A stretch of DNA of 6,853 nucleotides from a bacterium (lineage in GTDB: Bacteria > Patescibacteriota > Microgenomatia > Levybacterales > UBA12049). The notes below the pieces were generated by a model. The model did not search any database and was not told where the DNA came from. It saw nothing but the letters and a program-made list of their open reading frames with translations. The translations under genes were made by a program, and so were the position numbers. Shown piece after piece: positions 1-5,137 of the stretch. The DNA is taken from positions 1 through 6,853 of the forward strand of contig JAJZOC010000029.1 of the NCBI GenBank assembly GCA_021852095.1, read 5' to 3'. Every line of letters starts with the position of its first letter. The stretch's first letter is position 1.

Positions 1-69
1 GCCGTAGTTGTATTAGATATTCTCTATCGTATTTTTCATATTATCACCGGCTTATGGACAGAAAATTAA
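1..69 (+). CDS. C-terminal end of an unknown hydrophobic protein (5' truncated)
   Basis: Frame 1 is open from the first base to a TAA at 67-69 and gives 22 residues, AVVVLDILYRIFHIITGLW followed by TEN. The segment is hydrophobic with a charged tail, as expected for the end of a membrane-associated protein or the last buried helix of a domain. Frame 2 is closed at once by TAG. Frame 3 runs to 111 but reads as basic, low-complexity sequence. All three reverse frames are closed within the first 45 bases. The family cannot be told from so little sequence, and the open stretch could still be chance. Confidence 0.4.
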   Translation, partial: AVVVLDILYRIFHIITGLWTEN

Positions 70-79
70 AAACCGAAAA

Positions 80-135
80 AGGTCAAATATTCGTGAGTCA
101 ACGATTATAATATTAGGTCATTCTTAGTGAGTCAA
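80..135. repeat. Pair of two-part direct repeats (AGGTCA-N6/7-GTGAGTCAA)
   Basis: AGGTCA at 80-85 followed by GTGAGTCAA at 93-101 recurs as AGGTCA at 115-120 and GTGAGTCAA at 127-135. The gaps between half-sites are 7 and 6 bases, and the copies start 35 bases apart, a little over three helical turns. TGAGTCA is itself a near-palindrome around a central G. The repeats lie in non-coding DNA upstream of the extended -10 at 166-174 and flank a TATAAT at 106-111. Two binding sites for one transcription factor is the natural reading, as an activator of the 169 promoter or a repressor of the 106 one. The factor is unknown. Confidence 0.5.
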
Positions 136-163
136 TTCGCTTTTATCTCTTGTTCATAAAGAC

Positions 164-174
164 TGTGATATAAT
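164..174 (+). promoter_or_regulatory. Probable extended -10 promoter upstream of metG
   Basis: TGTGATATAAT contains a perfect TATAAT (169-174) with a TG one base upstream (166-167), the extended -10 form. No good -35 is seen at 16-18 bases (146-151 reads TCTCTT), which an extended -10 can tolerate. The start site would be near 181, leaving a leader of about 230 bases before metG. The 10-mer TGTGATATAA recurs exactly at 3231-3240 before the GH130 genes. Confidence 0.5.
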
Positions 175-240
175 GTTGCCAGATACTAAACTCTCTGCTA
201 TACCCCTTTGCTTTCAAAATACAAATAAGTCATAATACCT

Positions 241-259
241 AACGAAGCAATCGTTTTTT
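241..259 (+). terminator. Weak terminator-like hairpin in the metG leader
   Basis: AACGA (241-245) pairs with TCGTT (251-255) around a 5-base loop, and the T run continues to 259. The 5-bp stem has only two G:C pairs, so it is weak. It lies between the two candidate metG promoters. It could attenuate transcripts from the upstream promoter, end a short RNA starting near 181, or be chance in AT-rich DNA. Confidence 0.2.
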
Positions 260-272
260 GTTATGTTTATAC

Positions 273-281
273 TGCTATAAT
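273..281 (+). promoter_or_regulatory. Second possible extended -10 promoter for metG
   Basis: TGCTATAAT has a perfect TATAAT at 276-281 and the extended -10 TG at 273-274. A -35 is not convincing (GTTTTT at 253-258). The start would be near 288, giving a leader of about 125 bases that begins just before the GC-rich hairpin at 304-347. It is a plausible main metG promoter, but TATAAT is common in DNA this AT-rich. Confidence 0.4.
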
Positions 282-303
282 AAGTTGATTACCGTTTTGA
301 AAG

Positions 304-347
304 CTACGGTCGCACGCCGCCATAGCTATGTTAGCGACGGGGCGTAG
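304..347 (+). other. GC-rich hairpin in the 5' leader of metG
   Basis: CTACG (304-308) pairs with CGTAG (343-347), and GTCGC (309-313) pairs with GCGAC (334-338). The two 5-bp helices are separated by a GGGG bulge (339-342). The 20-base loop contains the self-complementary CATAGCTATG (321-330). An alternative pairing, ACGCC (314-318) with GGCGT (341-345), competes with the outer helix. The island is far more GC-rich than its surroundings, and no T run follows, so it is not an intrinsic terminator. It sits about 65 bases before the metG start. I see no T-box-like bulge sequence and do not recognise a named riboswitch. Confidence 0.4.
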
Positions 348-357
348 GTATATACTA

Positions 358-401
358 ATTTTGCAAAATGATTGCGGAGTGGTATAGAATCGTAAAGATT
401 C
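358..401 (+). other. Small dyads just before the metG start
   Basis: ATTTTGCAAAAT (358-369) is a perfect 12-base palindrome. GAATC (387-391) pairs with GATTC (397-401) around GTAAA. The only Shine-Dalgarno-like element, GGAG at 376-379, is 33 bases before the ATG at 413, too far for normal use unless the 387-401 hairpin brings it closer. Nothing purine-rich occurs at the usual distance. Confidence 0.2.
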
Positions 402-412
402 CATAAAATTCC

Positions 413-1849
413 ATGAACAAGTTTTATATAACAACAGCCATACCATACGTTAACGCGAAACCTCACATAGGGCACGCGTTGGAATTCGTGCAGGCAGATA
501 CTATCGCAAGATATAATAGGATTATCGGAAACGATGTGCTTTTTCTTTGCGGAGGGGATGAAAATGCTATTAAAAATGTTCAAGCCGCGGAAAAAGCAAA
601 AAGACCAATTCAAGAATTTATAGACGAAAATACAAAGTGTTTTTATGATCTATCAAAAAAACTCAATGTTCAATTTACCGTTTGGCAAAAAGGAAGCGAT
701 TCTAAGCATCATTTGTCTTCTCAAAAACTTTGGGAACTGTGCGCCTTGGCAGGTAAAATTTATAAGAAAAGATATAAAGGGCTTTATTGCGTAGGGTGTG
801 AGCTTTTTTACGAAAAAGAGGAGCTGGATCAAAATGGGGAATGTCTCGAACATCCGGGGAGAAAGCTGGAAGAAGTTGAAGAGGAAAATTATTTTTTTAA
901 ACTCTCGGACTACCAAAAACAGTTGAACGAGCTTATCGAAACCGACACGATTGCAATACTCCCTGCAAACAGAAAAAAGGAAATGTTGGCTTTTCTTAAA
1001 CGGGGATTAAGAGACATAAGCGTATCCCGTTCTAATACGCGTGCTAAAAACTGGGGAGTTTCTGTGCCTGGAGATCCCGCGCAAAAAATGTATGTTTGGT
1101 TTGACGCTTTAAATATCTATCAAAGCGGAATAGGTTTTAATTGGGACATGGATAAATACAAAAAATGGTGGCCAGCAAACCTTCATGTAGTAGGAAAAGG
1201 AATTTTACGTTTCCACGCGATTTATTGGCCTGCGTTTCTTCTTGCGGCAGAACTTGAACTGCCGAAAAAAATATTTGTTCATGATTATCTAACTGTTAAC
1301 GGACAAAAAATGTCAAAAACGATCGGAAATATTGTTGATCCTATACCTTTAATAAACAAATATGGAGCAGATGCCCTAAGATATTATCTTTTGGCAAAGG
1401 TTTCTCCGTTTTCCGACGGGGATTTTTCCGAAGAAAAATTAAAACAGGCTTATAACTCCGATTTGGCAAACGGGTTAGGGAATTTAGTTGCGAGAGTCGC
1501 AAAACTTTGCGAAAATTCAGGATTTGATTATCCAGAAAAAGAAAAACATGTATTTGTAAAAGATTCTCCCTTGGTAGAATATTTGGAAGAATTTCGGTTT
1601 GATGAGGCCTTGAAACTTATATGGTATGAGATTTCTTCTTTGGACCGTACAATACAAGATAAAACTCCTTGGAAACTAGCAGGTGAAGATTTACATGAAA
1701 CGTTATTATTTTTAGTCGAAGAATTGCGAAGTATTAGCAACGAATTAAAGCCTTTTCTTCCCGAAACAGCGGAGAAAATAAAAGAACAATTTAAAGGACC
1801 GAAAATAATATCTCAAAAGCCCCTATTCCCAAGAATATATACACCTTAA
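413..1849 (+). CDS. metG: Methionyl-tRNA synthetase, short one-zinc form
   Basis: Class I cytoplasmic aminoacyl-tRNA synthetase that joins methionine to its tRNAs, including the initiator, using ATP. The N-terminus has the PHIGHA signature (H18-I-G-H21) in the Rossmann fold. The connective peptide holds one zinc site, C126-x2-C129 with C144-x2-H147, as in Thermus-type enzymes. KMSKT is at 299-303. The helical anticodon-binding region with TPWKL follows, and the protein ends in the usual KPLFPRI-like tail. At 478 residues it lacks the C-terminal OB-fold/dimerisation domain of the roughly 650-residue forms. The usual GTDEHG motif after the first domain reads GGDENA, a variant worth noting. The ATG at 413 fits the expected MNKFYITTAIPYVN start, although no Shine-Dalgarno is visible. 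It appears to be its own transcription unit, with a long structured leader and a probable terminator downstream. Confidence 0.95.
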   Translation: MNKFYITTAIPYVNAKPHIGHALEFVQADTIARYNRIIGNDVLFLCGGDENAIKNVQAAEKAKRPIQEFIDENTKCFYDLSKKLNVQFTVWQKGSDSKHHLSSQKLWELCALAGKIYKKRYKGLYCVGCELFYEKEELDQNGECLEHPGRKLEEVEEENYFFKLSDYQKQLNELIETDTIAILPANRKKEMLAFLKRGLRDISVSRSNTRAKNWGVSVPGDPAQKMYVWFDALNIYQSGIGFNWDMDKYKKWWPANLHVVGKGILRFHAIYWPAFLLAAELELPKKIFVHDYLTVNGQKMSKTIGNIVDPIPLINKYGADALRYYLLAKVSPFSDGDFSEEKLKQAYNSDLANGLGNLVARVAKLCENSGFDYPEKEKHVFVKDSPLVEYLEEFRFDEALKLIWYEISSLDRTIQDKTPWKLAGEDLHETLLFLVEELRSISNELKPFLPETAEKIKEQFKGPKIISQKPLFPRIYTP

Positions 1850-1854
1850 AAAAT

Positions 1855-1896
1855 AAAATTCGGTATAGCGTATAATACCCGGGCTTTAATTTTTTT
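1855..1896 (+). terminator. Probable intrinsic terminator of metG
   Basis: Five bases after the stop, AAAATT (1855-1860) and CGGTAT (1861-1866) face ATACC-C-G (1875-1881) and AATTTT (1888-1893), giving an interrupted hairpin with an 8-base loop and a bulged C. A run of seven Ts ends at 1896. The core helix (GGTAT/ATACC) is short, and unpaired GGCTTT lies between it and the outer helix, so efficiency is uncertain. Confidence 0.4.
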
Positions 1897-2064
1897 AAGC
1901 AAATTAACCGAAAAATTAAAGACGAGTGGTATAAAAACGGAATTGTATATTGAAAAATTAAATTTTGGTGAATCCTGCACCACGATACAACCGGTAGAAT
2001 TGTTGGATTGATTACGCTTCTGTTTCGTAGTACACTTATCTCAATGTTTGAGGATCACGGTGAA
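1897..2064 (+). promoter_or_regulatory. Non-coding spacer with a possible promoter for the transglycosylase gene
   Basis: TGGTATAAA at 1927-1935 fits an extended -10 without a clear -35, with a start near 1942. The 11-mer GAAAAATTAAA occurs at 1910-1920 and 1952-1962, 42 bases apart on either side of that -10, and could be an operator pair or chance in AT-rich DNA. TGGTG (1966-1970) and CACCA (1978-1982) form a 5-bp hairpin with a 7-base loop. The segment from 2008 is in frame with the next gene but is probably leader, as explained there. Confidence 0.3.
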
Positions 2065-3165
2065 ATGTTACCAATAAAAAATCCTCCTAATTTTTCAACA
2101 AGAAGGAGCTTTCTAAAAAAAGTCGCAGCAGCTGCTATTGGCGTTGCGGCAGGAGAACTTGGTGTTAAAATTTCTGCCGCTAGGACTAGAAAGGAAGAGA
2201 ATATTTCTAAGACTGCGTTTCTTTCCGAAAAACCAGTTTCTCTGCCAACGCCGAAACCTACCTCTATTCCCGTGTTGGCTCAAATCAAAGAGCCGCAGAA
2301 AAAACCGAAGGTTTTTACTCAAGCACCTACGCCTACAGAAACGGTTTCTGTTTCCGGTCCTACGTTTGAATCATATCAAGATTTGATTTTTCCCGACTAT
2401 ACCCGTTGGCAAAAAGATGAAGCAGATAAAATGGTTACGAAACAAATCGAATACTACCAAAGCGAGCCTGAAAAAGATGAGAGAATTCTCCGCACCTTAT
2501 CGTGGGTGAAGGATATACATGAGATCTCCGACAGTCTTGGTCTTAACCGCAGTTTTCCGCAAAAAATTATTGACGCTCTTATTTATGTCGAGAGCGGGGG
2601 AGATCCCACTGCAGAGACGGATGTAGCAGAGGGCTTGTGTCAGTTGTCGTATAAAGCAGTTGAATCTTTAAGAAAATTGCCGGATGCGCAAAAATATTTC
2701 GAAGAGAAAAAGACCGTTAATCTCTTAAAAGATCCCAAAGAAAATATTCGTCTTGCTTTGGGGTATCTAAAACGACTTTTGGATATTTATCCCGAGCCGT
2801 CAGTTGCATTATGGGCGTATCACTTGGGAGACGAGAATATGAACTTTGCGATTGAGACATATTGCAAAAAAGATTTGGGTATGGATCAAAAATTTGTTGA
2901 TGATACGCTTTCATATTTTGACTTCAAAACCAACCAGACCGGAACGGCAAAACTTATTGCAATGAATCGGAACAAGACGGGAAGGATTAATTTCATTAAT
3001 CTTGTCCGCTCGACCCATGTTGTTGATGCTTTAAAAGCAAGAAAAGCATTTGGTAATAAAACAAATCTGTATGTTCCCCGAATTGCTGCGGCGCATTTTC
3101 TCATGGAGGAATATGTTAAAAGACATGTTGCGGATAATACATTACCCAAAAACTTGAAAAATTAG
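2065..3165 (+). CDS. Tat-exported lytic transglycosylase (SLT/MltD-like)
   Basis: Predicted cell-wall enzyme that cleaves peptidoglycan between MurNAc and GlcNAc. From the ATG at 2065 (366 residues) the N-terminus carries a twin-arginine signal, T12-R-R-S-F-L-K18, then an Ala/Gly-rich core and an ISAA cleavage-like site near residue 39. A Pro/Thr/Lys-rich linker (about 55-115) suits wall spanning. The lysozyme-like fold has YVESGG with the likely catalytic Glu176, EGLCQ (189-193) in place of the usual GLMQ, and AYHLG (251-255) in place of AYNAG. LYVPRIAAA (335-343) resembles the end of MltD-type domains. The frame extends to TTG 2008 or ATG 2044, but 2065 gives a normal Tat n-region and follows GAGG/GGTGA; the longer starts have no ribosome site. 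The gene stands alone between terminators and probably serves wall remodelling, division or attack on neighbouring cells. Confidence 0.82.
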   Translation: MLPIKNPPNFSTRRSFLKKVAAAAIGVAAGELGVKISAARTRKEENISKTAFLSEKPVSLPTPKPTSIPVLAQIKEPQKKPKVFTQAPTPTETVSVSGPTFESYQDLIFPDYTRWQKDEADKMVTKQIEYYQSEPEKDERILRTLSWVKDIHEISDSLGLNRSFPQKIIDALIYVESGGDPTAETDVAEGLCQLSYKAVESLRKLPDAQKYFEEKKTVNLLKDPKENIRLALGYLKRLLDIYPEPSVALWAYHLGDENMNFAIETYCKKDLGMDQKFVDDTLSYFDFKTNQTGTAKLIAMNRNKTGRINFINLVRSTHVVDALKARKAFGNKTNLYVPRIAAAHFLMEEYVKRHVADNTLPKNLKN

Positions 3166-3170
3166 CCATA

Positions 3171-3196
3171 GAGAAGGTTAAAATTCTTCTTTTTTA
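3171..3196 (+). terminator. Intrinsic terminator after the transglycosylase gene
   Basis: AGAAGG (3172-3177) pairs with TCTTCT (3185-3190), with one G:T pair, around a 7-base loop. Six Ts follow directly (3190-3195). It begins six bases after the TAG and is the clearest terminator in the window, separating this gene from the GH130 pair. Confidence 0.6.
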
Positions 3197-3211
3197 TATA
3201 TAAAGCGGCAA

Positions 3212-3241
3212 TTGTTGCTTTTGATAAATTTGTGATATAAA
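3212..3241 (+). promoter_or_regulatory. Promoter for the GH130 gene pair
   Basis: The extended -10 TGATATAAA (TG 3233-3234, TATAAA 3236-3241) lies 18 bases after TTGTTG (3212-3217), which matches half of a sigma-70 -35. The start would be near 3248. TGTGATATAA (3231-3240) is identical to 164-173 in the metG leader, so the housekeeping sigma factor probably reads both. It lies directly after the terminator of the previous gene. Confidence 0.5.
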
Positions 3242-3249
3242 TATATTAG

Positions 3250-3271
3250 GATGCTATATTTTAGTAGTATC
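3250..3271 (+). promoter_or_regulatory. Dyad at the predicted transcript start of the GH130 pair
   Basis: GATGCTA (3250-3256) pairs with TAGTATC (3265-3271), seven pairs including one G:T, around an 8-base loop. It falls at or just after the predicted +1 (about 3248). It could be an operator covering the start site or a hairpin at the very 5' end of the mRNA that protects it from decay. No T run follows, so it is not a terminator. Confidence 0.3.
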
Positions 3272-3295
3272 ATTTAAGCCCCAAAAGAATAATAC

Positions 3296-5137
3296 ATGAA
3301 AACTGCCGAACTGCCCAAAGCTACTTCCCTTAAATCATTAACAGGGCTAGGAGTAATTGCCGCTTGGAATAAAGTATATCTCTACTATCGCTCAAAAAGC
3401 GACCCGCCGGACACATTTTATACTGCAATAAGCGATGATGGATTCTCTTTCGCAAAACAAAAAAAAAGCGTTTCTGTTAAAACCGGAACATATACAAAAG
3501 CCGATATAAAAACATGCAGAAATTTTTCAATTTCACAGCAGGATAAGTACTTTACCTGTACCTACGTTCGAAAAATTGCTAAGGGATCAGTGCTGGAACA
3601 GGCTTACTCGTCCGACTTATTATCCTTTGAATATGAAGGGAATATAGCAAACATCGAGAATCAAGGATTTATTGTTCCAAACTATCATTTTCAAGATCAA
3701 CTTGTACTTTATTATGTGCAAAAAACTATACAGGTTGCTTATTCAACAGACTATATTCATTGGGAAAAAACAAATAAAGATCTTTTATCCGCGGAAAATG
3801 GGGAGATACATAATATCGGTTGCGTAGTGCCTACAGAGAAAGGATTGTTAATGATTTATCATACAAAAAACGATAATGGTTATGCGGCGCATATAGCCTT
3901 GTTTGACGCTAATGATCCAACACATATGCTTTGGAATCCCGAAGAGCCGATATGGATACAACCGAAAACATGGAAAAAAACAGCGTATCCTCTTGGAGTA
4001 GTCCTGTTTTGCGGAATGTTTCTTTCATATTGGCATATTGAAGGAGAAGGTATCTTTGTTTTTGTTTATGCATTGCATAAAATCTCCGATGGAGATCGTT
4101 CAAAAGATATTTCCCTTTGTCTTAATCGATCAGAGGAAAACCCAATTATTGTACCTAAAAGCCGCAATAGCTGGGAAGCGTTTAATACATTTAATCCTGC
4201 CGCGATATATGAAGATGGTAAGGTGCACATACTGTATAGAGCGCAAGGACATGATTATGTTTCTGTTATTGGATACGCAACAAGTGGTGACGGTATCCAT
4301 ATAAAAGAGAGATTAGATCAGCCGATTTATAGCCCGCGTGAATCTTTCGAATGGGTTGGAACCACAAAGCCTTCTGAGATTTCATACAAGTATGTTTCCG
4401 GAGGAGGATATGGAGGATGTGAAGACCCTCGTATAACAAAAATTAATAACAGGTTTTATCTTACTTATGTTGCATTTGATGGAATAAACCCGCCTCGTAT
4501 CGCATTGACATCTATTACTTCCGAAGACTTTCTTACTAGACGTTGGCTTTGGGAAAGACCGGTTCTTATTTCTCCTCCCGGAGTTGTTGATAAAAGCGCC
4601 GTTATTTTTCCTGAAAAGATCAACGGAAAGTACGTTATAATGCATAGGATTTATCCGGATATCCTTATCGATTTTGTTGACAGCTTAGAGTTTGACGGAA
4701 CTCATTGGCTTAATGGTCAGTATAAAATTTCTCCTCGTCCTGACAAATGGGACAGCCGAAAGATTGGAGCTGGAGCTCCGCCGATCAAAACAAAATATGG
4801 ATGGCTTCTTCTATATCAGTCAGTTGGTGAGCAAGACAGTGGTAGATATAAAATAGGAGCTATGCTTTTGGATATTAAGGATCCAACAAAAGTGTTGTAT
4901 CGTAGTCAATCTCCCATACTCGAACCGGAGGCTTCATATGAAAATAACGGTTTTAAACAAGGCGTGATTTATCCTTGCGGCGCGGTCGTTATCGGTAAAA
5001 CGTTGTATATGTATTACGGAGGGGCTGATTCTTACGTTTGTGTTGCTACAGCCAACATAGATAAATTTTTAGACGAACTTAAGTTTTCTCAACTGGCAAG
5101 GTTAACAACGCCAATCGCTGAAAGAATTAAATTATGA
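3296..5137 (+). CDS. GH130 beta-mannoside phosphorylase/hydrolase with a degenerate N-terminal propeller
   Basis: GH130 enzymes cleave beta-mannosides, by phosphorolysis to alpha-mannose 1-phosphate or, in some subgroups, by hydrolysis. The protein has 613 residues against the usual 300-400. The C-terminal part (about 274-613) is a complete GH130 propeller: W293-E, FNPAA (N300), YRA (R315), CEDPR with general acid D377, and FPEK (K441) followed nine residues later by HR (H450-R451), basic residues I associate with phosphate binding. The N-terminal part (1-273) follows the same blade pattern (VYLYYRS, AISDDGFSF, LLMIYHTKN, ALFDANDP) but has lost the catalytic residues: EDPR appears as KTCR (72-75), and the Lys and His-Arg positions are Y130 and Y139-Y140. 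There is no signal peptide, so it is probably cytoplasmic. No Shine-Dalgarno precedes the ATG. The stop overlaps the next start (ATGA), implying translational coupling. Linkage specificity cannot be told. Confidence 0.85.
   Translation: MKTAELPKATSLKSLTGLGVIAAWNKVYLYYRSKSDPPDTFYTAISDDGFSFAKQKKSVSVKTGTYTKADIKTCRNFSISQQDKYFTCTYVRKIAKGSVLEQAYSSDLLSFEYEGNIANIENQGFIVPNYHFQDQLVLYYVQKTIQVAYSTDYIHWEKTNKDLLSAENGEIHNIGCVVPTEKGLLMIYHTKNDNGYAAHIALFDANDPTHMLWNPEEPIWIQPKTWKKTAYPLGVVLFCGMFLSYWHIEGEGIFVFVYALHKISDGDRSKDISLCLNRSEENPIIVPKSRNSWEAFNTFNPAAIYEDGKVHILYRAQGHDYVSVIGYATSGDGIHIKERLDQPIYSPRESFEWVGTTKPSEISYKYVSGGGYGGCEDPRITKINNRFYLTYVAFDGINPPRIALTSITSEDFLTRRWLWERPVLISPPGVVDKSAVIFPEKINGKYVIMHRIYPDILIDFVDSLEFDGTHWLNGQYKISPRPDKWDSRKIGAGAPPIKTKYGWLLLYQSVGEQDSGRYKIGAMLLDIKDPTKVLYRSQSPILEPEASYENNGFKQGVIYPCGAVVIGKTLYMYYGGADSYVCVATANIDKFLDELKFSQLARLTTPIAERIKL

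Noticed and set aside
338..412. Stretch resembling a tRNA 5' half (CGGGGCGTAG and AGTGGTA-like pieces)
   Set aside because: No complementary acceptor strand or anticodon stem can be drawn, and the pieces are out of normal order and spacing.
288..412. T-box or other known riboswitch in front of metG
   Set aside because: I could not find the T-box bulge sequence or a terminator/antiterminator pair next to the start codon, and no known aptamer consensus was recognised.
326..613. Reverse-strand open frame of 95 codons overlapping the metG start
   Set aside because: It lies mostly antisense to the conserved N-terminus of MetRS, has low-complexity composition and resembles no known protein. The other reverse frames inside metG (653-916, 1528-1740) are the same kind of shadow.
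1871..1876. TATAAT right after metG as a promoter
   Set aside because: It lies inside the loop and arm of the likely terminator hairpin, has no extended -10 TG and no -35, and would start transcription within the T run.
1966..1984. Sequence resembling the 3' end of a tRNA (GAATCCTGCACCACG)
   Set aside because: There is no TTC in the T loop, no matching acceptor 5' strand and no anticodon arm upstream, so it is just a 5-bp hairpin.
2113..2386. Alternative frames on both strands over the linker of the transglycosylase
   Set aside because: Their Arg/Leu/Phe-rich or Ser-rich content comes from out-of-phase reading of the Pro/Thr/Lys-rich linker. The main frame carries the Tat signal and catalytic domain.
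4038..4304. Forward open frame in another phase inside the GH130 gene, and reverse frames at 3909-4103, 4382-4645 and 5755-5958
   Set aside because: All are inside clearly conserved GH130 coding sequence in the main frame and show no domain of their own.
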